A model generated the notes under the pieces. It searched no databases, was not told the DNA's origin, and was given only the letters and a program-made list of their open reading frames with translations. From contig JAISGZ010000054.1 in the NCBI GenBank assembly GCA_031262845.1, positions 1-5,664 on the forward strand: a DNA stretch of 5,664 bases, given 5' to 3'. Below, one piece after another: positions 1 to 5,095 of this stretch; position 1 is the stretch's first letter; each line of letters starts with the position of its first letter. The position numbers and the translations under genes were made by a program. Source of the DNA: Propionibacteriaceae bacterium (GTDB lineage Bacteria; Actinomycetota; Actinomycetes; Propionibacteriales; Propionibacteriaceae).

Positions 1-63
1 TGCTCGGCTCAAACAAATCCAGCTGAGCCCTCAACGGTTGACTTGTAGACATGCGTCTGAGCA
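1..63. other. Compact multi-hairpin segment, possible structured RNA
   Basis: Four perfect Watson-Crick helices nest without conflict in 63 bases: 1-5 with 59-63 (closing stem), 6-11 with 24-29 (6 bp, 12-base loop), 31-34 with 38-41 (3-base loop) and 47-50 with 55-58 (4-base loop). The drawing resembles a four-way junction. It is not a tRNA: there is no T-loop GTTCRA motif in the right place, the stem lengths are wrong and there is no CCA end. It also lacks the SRP RNA and tmRNA signatures I know. The closing stem touches the window edge, so it may be longer. Chance is a serious alternative in GC-rich DNA. Confidence 0.2.
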
Positions 64-260
64 GTTGCTGCTGCTGACGTCCGTGAACATGCGCCACCCA
101 GCTCAGGAGTCGCTCTAAGATGGTCGCCGGTGTGCCGAGGGTCGGCTAACGATCAGTCAGATCGCCGCTCAACGGCGTGACAACGTGATGAGCGAACCTG
201 GCCACCACTTTGGCCGAACAGCGGTGATGAACGAGGTACTGTCGGCCGGGAACGAAACCT
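1..260. other. Left-edge region without a secure gene
   Basis: I see no gene here that I can defend. One minus-strand frame is open from the stop at 146-148 to the window edge, with possible starts GTG at 97-95 and ATG at 52-50 (peptide begins MSTSQPLRAQLDLFEPS). It could be the start of a gene divergent from lysC, but neither start has a Shine-Dalgarno and its third-position GC looks lower than in lysC. A plus-strand frame in the same codon register runs from base 2 to the TAA at 116-118 and is equally weak. The region is rich in short inverted repeats: 134-138/142-146, 150-154/160-164 and 163-167/173-177. An 11-base direct repeat with one mismatch (185-195 and 224-234) lies upstream of lysC. 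No recR, leuA or other usual lysC neighbour is recognisable. Confidence 0.4.
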
Positions 261-271
261 GGAGGGAGAGG
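261..271 (+). promoter_or_regulatory. Ribosome binding site of lysC
   Basis: GGAGGGAGAGG lies directly before the ATG at 274. The GGAGG core (261-265) leaves an 8-base spacer, which is near ideal and fixes the start. No convincing -35/-10 pair is visible upstream. TACTGT at 237-242 is the best -10-like hexamer, but it has no -35 at 16-18 bases. Confidence 0.85.
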
Positions 272-273
272 CG

Positions 274-1548
274 ATGGCTCGTGTCGTGCAGAAATTCGGC
301 GGCTCGTCGGTGGCGGACGCCGAGTCGATTGCGCGGGTAGCCCGCCGGGTGGTCGAAACCCAACAGGAGGGGAACGAGGTCGTCGTCGTCATCTCGGCGA
401 TGGGGGATGCGACCGACGACCTGATGGACTTGGCCCAGCGCGTCAACCCCAACCCGCCAGGGCGTGAACTCGACATGTTGTTGACCGCCGGCGAGCGGAT
501 TTCGGCCGCCCTGCTGGCGATGGCGATCGACGCCCGGGGTGCCACCGCGGTCTCGTACACGGGCTCCCAAGCTGGTGTGATCACGACCGCCGCCCACGGC
601 AACGCCCGCATCATCGACATCACACCGGGCCGGATCGTCAGCGCCTTGAACCAGGGCCACGTTGTCATCGTGGCCGGTTTCCAAGGCGTCGCCCAGGACA
701 CCAAAGACGTCACGACCCTCGGCCGCGGCGCTTCCGACACCACGGCTGTGGCTTTGGCGGCTGCTCTCGGCGCCGAGTACTGCGAGATTTACACCGATGT
801 CGATGGCGTCTTCACGGCCGACCCCAGGATCGCGCCCCAAGCCCGCCGAATTCCTCAGATCAACTACGAAGAAATGCTCGAACTGGCCGCTAACGGGGCC
901 AAAATTCTCCACCTGCGCTGTGTTGAATACGCGCGCCGGGAACAGGTCCCCGTCCACGTTCGGTCGAGCTTTTCCGACCAGCCCGGCACGTGGGTCGTGG
1001 CTGCGCCCGATATCCCCTCAGGAGGCATCATGGAAGACGCTCTCATTACCGGTGTGGCCCACGACTTGAGCGAAGCCAAGGTCACGGTGGTCGGGGTACC
1101 TGACCGCCCAGGCCGGGCCGCCCGAGTGTTCGAGGTCATTGCGGCGCTCGACGTCAACATCGACATGATCGTCCAAAATGCTTCGGTTTCCGACGACACG
1201 ACCGCCATCTCGTTCACGCTGGCCGACGCCGACCGCCCGCGGGCCATCGAAGGCCTGCGGCTGGCCCAACGCGACATCGGCTTCACCGACATCATCTACG
1301 ACGACATGATCGGCAAGGTCTCGGTCATCGGTGTCGGCATGCGGTCACATCCGGGGGTCACGGCTCGTTTCTTTTCCGCCCTGGCCACCATCGGGATCAA
1401 TATCTCGATGATCGCGACCTCGGAAATCCGGATTTCCGTGGTGGTCGGTGAAGATGATGTGCCGGCGGCGGTCCGGGCCGCCCACACGGCCTTCGGTTTG
1501 GACTCGGAGTCCGGCGAAGCGGTGGTTTACGCCGGCACGGGGCGTTAA
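274..1548 (+). CDS. lysC: Aspartate kinase (alpha subunit)
   Basis: This enzyme phosphorylates L-aspartate with ATP to 4-phospho-L-aspartate, the first committed step towards lysine, threonine and methionine, in the cytosol. The protein has 424 residues, normal for the Gram-positive lysine-type enzyme. The N-terminal amino-acid kinase domain (about 1-245) shows KFGGSS at 7-12, the SQAGVIT segment at 98-104, a GRGxSDTTA motif at 151-158, EIYTDVDGVFTADPR at 171-185 and HLRCVEYARR at 213-222. Two ACT-type regulatory domains follow (about 268-335 and 348-424), and the protein ends in VYAGTGR. Residue 153 is Ala (codon GCT at 730-732) where the motif normally reads GRGGSD or GRNGSD. Family knowledge predicts feedback inhibition by lysine plus threonine at the ACT interface. 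The strong RBS at 261 sets the start. asd does not follow; the next gene is convergent. Confidence 0.97.
   Translation: MARVVQKFGGSSVADAESIARVARRVVETQQEGNEVVVVISAMGDATDDLMDLAQRVNPNPPGRELDMLLTAGERISAALLAMAIDARGATAVSYTGSQAGVITTAAHGNARIIDITPGRIVSALNQGHVVIVAGFQGVAQDTKDVTTLGRGASDTTAVALAAALGAEYCEIYTDVDGVFTADPRIAPQARRIPQINYEEMLELAANGAKILHLRCVEYARREQVPVHVRSSFSDQPGTWVVAAPDIPSGGIMEDALITGVAHDLSEAKVTVVGVPDRPGRAARVFEVIAALDVNIDMIVQNASVSDDTTAISFTLADADRPRAIEGLRLAQRDIGFTDIIYDDMIGKVSVIGVGMRSHPGVTARFFSALATIGINISMIATSEIRISVVVGEDDVPAAVRAAHTAFGLDSESGEAVVYAGTGR
1020..1025 (+). promoter_or_regulatory. Internal Shine-Dalgarno for the LysC beta subunit
   Basis: AGGAGG sits inside lysC, four bases before an in-frame ATG at 1030. 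It reads through Ser-Gly-Gly codons in the linker between the kinase and ACT domains. The spacer is slightly short but the match to the anti-SD sequence is full. Confidence 0.7.
1030..1548 (+). CDS. lysC: Aspartate kinase beta subunit (internal in-frame start)
   Basis: The predicted product is residues 253-424 of LysC, made from an ATG nested in the same frame and beginning MEDALITGV. It contains only the two ACT domains. In Corynebacterium glutamicum and Bacillus subtilis aspartate kinase II, a separately translated C-terminal beta subunit pairs with the full-length alpha chain in an alpha2-beta2 enzyme. The C. glutamicum beta chain is, as I recall, also 172 residues and starts at the equivalent place, which agrees with the length here. 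The internal AGGAGG at 1020-1025 supports real initiation. Likely role: forming the effector-binding ACT interface for Lys/Thr feedback. The loop at 301-315 is one residue shorter than my recollection of the C. glutamicum sequence. This is a second product of lysC, not an extra locus. Confidence 0.75.
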   Translation: MEDALITGVAHDLSEAKVTVVGVPDRPGRAARVFEVIAALDVNIDMIVQNASVSDDTTAISFTLADADRPRAIEGLRLAQRDIGFTDIIYDDMIGKVSVIGVGMRSHPGVTARFFSALATIGINISMIATSEIRISVVVGEDDVPAAVRAAHTAFGLDSESGEAVVYAGTGR

Positions 1549-1613
1549 GTCCGAGGACTCGGCCGGTCGTTTGCGGGTCGCCAGCGTTTACGTCGGCACA
1601 GGGCGCAAAGCTC
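1500..1613 (+). repeat. Decayed direct repeat of the lysC 3' end
   Basis: The last codons of lysC (from GGACTCGG at 1500, through GTTTACG at 1525-1531 to about 1547) recur just after the stop (GGACTCGG at 1555, GTTTACG at 1586-1592, to about 1610). The core GTTTACGCCGGCACGGGGCG pairs with GTTTACGTCGGCACAGGGCG with two differences. The second copy has about six extra bases inside and, read in its own frame, gives DSAGRLRVASVYVGTGR against DSESGEAVVYAGTGR in LysC. The copies are 61 bases apart at the core, so the second is out of frame with lysC and has no start of its own. It looks like a small tandem duplication that has decayed. Confidence 0.6.
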
Positions 1614-1638
1614 GACGGTCGATCGCGTCGTACGTGTT

Positions 1639-1682
1639 CCCGGTCGCGTGTTATTCGTGGTGACAGGACGCGAGTTGCCGGG
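1639..1682. terminator. Possible bidirectional stem-loop between convergent genes
   Basis: CCCGG plus TCGCGT (1639-1649) can pair with ACGCGA (1668-1673) and CCGGG (1678-1682), leaving a four-base bulge (GTTG) and an 18-base loop. It lies between the stops of two converging genes, lysC and the Pro-rich membrane protein, where a shared terminator is expected. There is no T-tract on either strand, so it is not a classical intrinsic terminator. Many actinobacterial terminators lack the tract. A smaller stem at 1613-1617/1626-1630 is an alternative. Confidence 0.3.
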
Positions 1683-1693
1683 CCGATTACCCC

Positions 1694-2890
1694 TTAACCG
1701 TCGTGACGACGGTGGCGACGAATCGACGACACATCATCGGCCAGATCGGCCAGCACCATAGCGGTCGTGACCATCAGCGCACCCGTCAGAACGCCACCGA
1801 CGAGACTGCCGGCGGCTCCCAGGAAGCGGGTGAAACCGCTCATCAAGTCGATATTGAAGATGGCCGTCTGACGAGTCAGAACCCAGACGAAGCCGAGAAA
1901 GCCACCGATCAGGCAAAGCCCACCGCCGATCAGGCCGATCAGCCGCAAGCCACGAGTCCAGAACGAGCCCCCGCCGGTCCAAAGCTTCACTGAGCGGGGC
2001 CGAGTCGGTCCACCGGGCCAGGCTTCCGGTGGCGGCGGTGGGGGCGGCGGACCCGGCAGCGGCGCCGGCGGCACCGCGTCGTAGGGAAACACCGGTTCAC
2101 TCGTCGGTGGGGGTGTCGGGTACGAATCTTCGAACTGGGGCAGCGCGTCGAACTGAGGCAGTGCATCAAATTGAGGCAGCGCGTCAAACTGAGGGCCCGT
2201 GTCGAATTGGGGCAGCGGGCTGTCATTGGTCAGCGTGTTCGGAGGCGGTGGCGACGACTGGTTGAAGCGGTGCAGATCGGAGCGCACGGTTGGGATCGGC
2301 GTCGTCAACTCGCTGCCATCGGGCCGGGTTGGCGGCAGCGGTGACCAGTCATTAGCCGCCGTCGAGTCGACCGGCAGGCCAGTTTGAGCGGGCAGTGAGG
2401 ACACGAATTGAGGGGCTGGTGGCAGTGGCCGGTCGAGCGTCGGACTGGTGTTGCGGGAACTCGAAACCGACGAAGGGTCAGACACGTTCAACGCTGGTGG
2501 CGTGGCTGGTGCGGCCGTCAGGTTGCTGGAACTCGAAGCCAGCAAAGGGTCAGACACGTTTAACGTTGGTGTCGTGGATGGCGCGGTCGCCAAATTGCGG
2601 GAACTTGAGGCTGGCAAAGGGTCTGACGTTTTCGACGTTGGTGCTGTAGCTGGCGCGACCGCCAAGTTGCGGAAACTCGAAGCGGGCGCAGCGGCCGACG
2701 CCGACGGCAGTTTGGGTACTGAAGCCAAGTACGAGGCGGAGAAGGGAACCGAAGTCGAAGCCAGGTCGGGCGAACTCGCGGTCGACGGCGGCTTCTGGTA
2801 GCTCGTGGCGTTGGGTAAAAACTCGGTGTTATTCGGCGGTGGTGGGGGCGGCGGCGTCAGCGGCTGACCGGCGTCGAAGTCATACGTCAT
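1694..2890 (-). CDS. Pro/Ser/Thr/Ala-rich protein with two C-terminal membrane segments, function unknown
   Basis: The protein has 398 residues and I do not recognise a named family. Residues 1-300 are low-complexity and surely disordered: a seven-Pro run at 13-19, three tandem 24-residue repeats at 70-141 plus a partial fourth (consensus near ASSSRNLATAP...LNVSDP), four to five LPQFDA-like hexads at about 226-253, and an eight-Pro run at 281-288. Two hydrophobic helices follow, about 315-338 and 356-382, then a basic tail SSIRRHRRHDG. There is no signal peptide, and the positive charge before the first helix and at the C-terminus suggests both ends are cytoplasmic. The two-helix end loosely recalls small DUF4282-type membrane domains behind Pro-rich N-termini, but this is not established. 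The ATG at 2890 is chosen over the ATG at 2965 because GGGGAG lies five bases upstream. The Pro runs should make translation depend on EF-P. A cytoplasmic scaffold at the membrane is a guess. Confidence 0.85.
   Translation of the reverse strand: MTYDFDAGQPLTPPPPPPPNNTEFLPNATSYQKPPSTASSPDLASTSVPFSASYLASVPKLPSASAAAPASSFRNLAVAPATAPTSKTSDPLPASSSRNLATAPSTTPTLNVSDPLLASSSSNLTAAPATPPALNVSDPSSVSSSRNTSPTLDRPLPPAPQFVSSLPAQTGLPVDSTAANDWSPLPPTRPDGSELTTPIPTVRSDLHRFNQSSPPPPNTLTNDSPLPQFDTGPQFDALPQFDALPQFDALPQFEDSYPTPPPTSEPVFPYDAVPPAPLPGPPPPPPPPEAWPGGPTRPRSVKLWTGGGSFWTRGLRLIGLIGGGLCLIGGFLGFVWVLTRQTAIFNIDLMSGFTRFLGAAGSLVGGVLTGALMVTTAMVLADLADDVSSIRRHRRHDG
2130..2219 (-). repeat. 18-bp tandem repeat, five units (LPQFDA hexads)
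   Basis: Five consecutive 18-base units start at 2130, 2148, 2166, 2184 and 2202. On the plus strand each begins TCRAAYTG. They are in phase with the coding frame and encode LPQFDA-like hexads in the membrane protein. The 2184 unit is the most divergent (TGPQFD). An 18-base period keeps the frame when copy number changes, so length variation between strains is likely. Confidence 0.9.
2450..2683 (-). repeat. 72-bp tandem repeat, three units plus a partial fourth
   Basis: On the minus strand the units are 2683-2612, 2611-2540 and 2539-2468, followed by a partial 2467-2450. GGGTC(A/T)GAC recurs at 2475, 2547 and 2619, exactly 72 bases apart. Each unit encodes 24 residues starting ASS and ending near SDP. 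The units differ by scattered substitutions, so the duplications are not very recent. Confidence 0.9.
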
Positions 2891-2895
2891 GCGAT

Positions 2896-2901
2896 CTCCC
2901 C
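2896..2901 (-). promoter_or_regulatory. Ribosome binding site of the membrane protein gene
   Basis: GGGGAG on the minus strand stands five bases before the ATG at 2890-2888. It decides the start: the upstream in-frame ATG at 2965 has no such site and would add a 25-residue stretch unlike the rest of the protein. Confidence 0.75.
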
Positions 2902-2945
2902 AAATTAGGCTGGGCGGAAAGGCGCTAGCGGGTAGAAACGATGTC

Positions 2946-2985
2946 GGGGAGCAACCACACGTCAATCAACCGCAACAGTTGCCCC
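2946..2985 (-). other. Leader hairpin upstream of the membrane protein gene
   Basis: GGGG-A-GCAAC (2946-2955) pairs with GTTGCCCC (2978-2985), giving an 8-bp stem with one bulged base and a 22-base loop. It competes with a smaller GCAAC/GTTGC hairpin at 2972-2982. If the promoter at 3014-3043 is real, this lies in a 5' leader of about 115 bases and may be a regulatory or stabilising structure. It could also help end transcription from the DUF3467 gene upstream. It has no resemblance to a riboswitch I know. Confidence 0.35.
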
Positions 2986-3013
2986 GGGCCGGCCGCGTTT
3001 TTGGACGGCCTTC

Positions 3014-3043
3014 AGTATAGAGCGACTATCAGGGTGGAAAGAA
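3014..3043 (-). promoter_or_regulatory. Candidate promoter for the membrane protein gene
   Basis: On the minus strand TATACT (3019-3014) matches five of six bases of the sigma-70 type -10 box. TTCTTT (3043-3038), a poor -35, stands 18 bases upstream. Transcription would begin near 3007 and leave a leader of about 115 bases. It lies just past the DUF3467 stop, so the two minus-strand genes may be transcribed separately. Confidence 0.45.
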
Positions 3044-3049
3044 TTTCTG

Positions 3050-3331
3050 TTAGTCGGAGCGGTTGCGCTGGTTTTCCTTCTCCCAGGCCGACAACTGCTG
3101 TTCCAGGGCTTTCATCAACTCGAAGACTTGCGACGGGGGGATCCGGACGCGGGCGACAATGGCGGCATTGTGCAGCAGATCTCCCGAATCCTCGTCTCGC
3201 TGCACCGGCTCGGTCAGAGCGGCGAAATCGAGTACAAAGGCATCTTTGGTGTGCCAGGCTCGGACGAAGTCAGCGAACACTCCAGCCAGGTGTTTGGGGG
3301 GTAGGGCGATCTGAATACGCTGTTCGGACAT
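3050..3331 (-). CDS. DUF3467-type small protein
   Basis: The protein has 93 residues. It fits the DUF3467 family pattern: a short N-terminal strand, then GVFADFVRAWHTKDAFVLDF (17-36), an acidic linker (EPVQRDEDSG, 41-50), the VARVRIPPSQVFELMKALEQ region (59-78) and a charged C-terminal helix with WEKEN. The family (about 90-110 residues, cytosolic, no catalytic motif) has no established role that I know of. There is no signal peptide or membrane segment. The ATG at 3331 has no Shine-Dalgarno, but TATCCT lies six bases upstream, which suggests a leaderless mRNA. The gene is divergent from the solute-binding lipoprotein gene and upstream of the Pro-rich membrane protein gene on the same strand. 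The family call comes from recall of the pattern; the gene itself is secure. Confidence 0.85.
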   Translation of the reverse strand: MSEQRIQIALPPKHLAGVFADFVRAWHTKDAFVLDFAALTEPVQRDEDSGDLLHNAAIVARVRIPPSQVFELMKALEQQLSAWEKENQRNRSD

Positions 3332-3379
3332 AGCTTGAGGATAGCGTGATCGATCTCGCCGGTGGTCAATAATGTGGCT
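3332..3379. promoter_or_regulatory. Compact divergent promoter region
   Basis: Two -10-like hexamers point outward. TATCCT on the minus strand (3343-3338) is six bases from the DUF3467 ATG. AATAAT on the plus strand (3368-3373) is six bases from the GTG at 3380. Both spacings are those of leaderless actinobacterial transcripts. Between them is the 8-base palindrome GATCGATC (3348-3355), a possible operator. Neither side has a good -35 at normal spacing: TTGACC on the minus strand (3369-3364) is 20 bases from TATCCT and overlaps AATAAT. The two promoters could not easily be occupied at once. Confidence 0.4.
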
Positions 3380-5095
3380 GTGGTCAGACGACAGGTGGAA
3401 CGCCGCCGCCGTGGCGGGTGGCGTCAAGGTGCCGGTACGGTGCTGCTGCTGGCGGCCGTCAGCCTGCTGGTCACGGCCTGCCAGACGGCACCGAGGCCAA
3501 TCGAGGAGTCGTCGGCCAGTCCCAGTTCGGCTGCTCTCGCGACTGGCCAAGTCGGTGGCATCAACCAGCGTGATCGGAACGGTCTGCGGGACGGCGGCCA
3601 GTTTCGGCTCGGGTTGACCCAGTGGGCCGACGATTGGAACCCCTGGACCCAGGATTTGCCGTCCCAAATCGACCTCGTGACGCAGGCTCTGACTCCCGGT
3701 TTGTTCCATCGTTTGGCCGATGGTGGTCTGAGGCCGAATCTGAATTGGTTGACCGGCCCACCAACTGTCACCCATGAGCCCGTGACCGAGGTGATCTATC
3801 ATCTCCAGCCAGGGGCTCGGTGGGGTGATGGAACCCCGGTTACGGTGGCTGATTTCCAGGCCACCTGGCAGTGGTGTCTGACGGCCGGATCGGCTTGTCA
3901 GCCGGCCGGCCAGTGGGCCGCGATCAGCGCCGTGACGGCCGGACCAGCGGTCAACGACGTCACCGTGGTGTACCACCAGGTTGAACCGGATTGGGCCCAA
4001 GCCTTCGCCCATGGCCTGGCCCGGGCCGGCTCGCCGGCGGCGGCCTGGACCGATCTGGCGGCTCATCCCGAGCGCTGGGCGGGGCCTTATACGGTGACGC
4101 AGTTCGACGCTGATGAGCACCGGGCCGTGCTGACGGTCAACCCCCAGTGGTGGGGCGAACCGCCCCGGCTCGACGTCATCATCGTCCAGTCGCTGCCCCA
4201 GGAGGGGGCGGTGGCGGCTTTCGTGGATGGTCAATTGGACGCTTGGCCGATTGAACTCGATCCTCAGCGCTACACCGACGCCAGCCGAGCGGCCGGTGTC
4301 CAATTACGCCGCAATGACAGCACGACCTGGCGGGTGCTGGCGCTGCGGCAGGCCGGAGTCCTGGCCGATGTCATGGTCCGGCAGGCGATCGTGCGGGGGC
4401 TCAACCGGGCCACGGTCGGCGCTGCCAGTTGGCCGGGGTTGAACTGGAGTGCGGCGGCGCTCAACCATCTGGCCTGGCAGCCCGGCCAACCGCTCTACAC
4501 CGACTTAGCAGCCGCCACCGGGCTGACCCAGAACACCGAAGCGGGCGCCCAATTGTTGACGGCGGCCGGCTTAACCCTCGGCCCGGATGGGCAACGCCAA
4601 CTGGCGGGCCAAACCGTTGAGCTGACCTTTCTCGTCAACCCGGCCGATCCGCTGACGACCACCGAAGGTCTGCAGGTGGCAGCCCAGCTCAAGACCCTCG
4701 GGCTGGCGGTGCGGCTGGTCGAACCGGCGGCTCTGGGCGCCGCCACCTGGGCCGAAGCCTTAGCCAGTGGAGCCTGGGATTTGACCGCGGTGGCCTGGAC
4801 TAACCACCAAGTGGCGGTGGCTGATCTGATCGACCGCTGGGGCACCGGTGGCGCGGCTAACCTGGCCGGCTACAGCGATCCGGTGTTGGACCAGCAACTG
4901 GCTCAAGCTGGTCAAACGGCCGACGCGGAGCAACGCGCTCAACTGGTGGCTGAGATCACCGAGCAACTGTGGTCCCAGGCGGTCTACGTCCCGCTCGAGG
5001 TCGTCCCGGAAACCTGGGCGGCGCGAGCCAACCTGGCGAATTTCGGTCCCACTGGGCTGGCGACCTTGTCCTGGGAAGACGTCGGTTTCGTGTAA
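3380..5095 (+). CDS. ABC transporter solute-binding lipoprotein, family 5 (peptide/nickel type)
   Basis: This is a membrane-anchored extracellular binding protein, probably for oligopeptides, serving an ABC importer. From the GTG at 3380 it has 571 residues, usual for SBP_bac_5. The signal peptide has an Arg-rich n-region, a hydrophobic stretch (TVLLLAAVSLL) and a lipobox LVTAC with Cys34, then a Ser/Ala-rich linker. The mature part shows FRLGLTQWADDWNPW (75-89), the family signature YHLQPGARWGDGTPVTVADF (140-159) and VRQAIVRGLNR (333-343). Two further Cys (166, 173) could form a disulfide. No permease or ATPase genes adjoin, so it may use a transporter encoded elsewhere. The start is uncertain: GTG at 3362, 3374, 3380 and 3395 are all possible and none has a Shine-Dalgarno. 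I chose 3380 because of the -10-like AATAAT at leaderless spacing. A second in-frame stop (TGA, 5102) follows the TAA. Confidence 0.9.
   Translation: MVRRQVERRRRGGWRQGAGTVLLLAAVSLLVTACQTAPRPIEESSASPSSAALATGQVGGINQRDRNGLRDGGQFRLGLTQWADDWNPWTQDLPSQIDLVTQALTPGLFHRLADGGLRPNLNWLTGPPTVTHEPVTEVIYHLQPGARWGDGTPVTVADFQATWQWCLTAGSACQPAGQWAAISAVTAGPAVNDVTVVYHQVEPDWAQAFAHGLARAGSPAAAWTDLAAHPERWAGPYTVTQFDADEHRAVLTVNPQWWGEPPRLDVIIVQSLPQEGAVAAFVDGQLDAWPIELDPQRYTDASRAAGVQLRRNDSTTWRVLALRQAGVLADVMVRQAIVRGLNRATVGAASWPGLNWSAAALNHLAWQPGQPLYTDLAAATGLTQNTEAGAQLLTAAGLTLGPDGQRQLAGQTVELTFLVNPADPLTTTEGLQVAAQLKTLGLAVRLVEPAALGAATWAEALASGAWDLTAVAWTNHQVAVADLIDRWGTGGAANLAGYSDPVLDQQLAQAGQTADAEQRAQLVAEITEQLWSQAVYVPLEVVPETWAARANLANFGPTGLATLSWEDVGFV

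Noticed and set aside
1..63. tRNA gene suggested by the cloverleaf-like hairpins
   Set aside because: Stem lengths, T-loop motif and acceptor end do not fit any tRNA.
169..957. Long minus-strand open frame opposite lysC (262 codons)
   Set aside because: It is the antisense shadow of a GC-rich, well-conserved kinase gene, with no recognisable domain.
1448..1663. Extended or frameshifted C-terminus of LysC through the +1 frame
   Set aside because: LysC already ends at the family's normal YAGTGR tail. No slippery site is evident, and the downstream frame after the relic copy resembles nothing known.
2448..2801. Plus-strand open frame of 117 codons with regular LRELEA-like repeats
   Set aside because: It is antisense to the 72-base repeats of the membrane protein. 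Its only early start is a GTG with no Shine-Dalgarno, and its openness follows from the in-phase repeat.
2891..2965. Start of the membrane protein at the ATG at 2965
   Set aside because: The extra 25 residues (beginning MTCGCSPTSF) have no counterpart in style, and the strong RBS GGGGAG is placed for the ATG at 2890.
2978..3002. Plus-strand intrinsic terminator (GC-rich stretch followed by TTTTT at 2998-3002)
   Set aside because: No plus-strand gene lies upstream, and the palindromic GGCCGGCC does not form a good hairpin next to the T run.
3050..4303. 417-codon minus-strand frame that includes the DUF3467 protein at its end
   Set aside because: Only the last 93 codons look like a protein family. 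The upstream part is antisense to the solute-binding protein gene and reads as Arg/Pro/Gly-rich noise.
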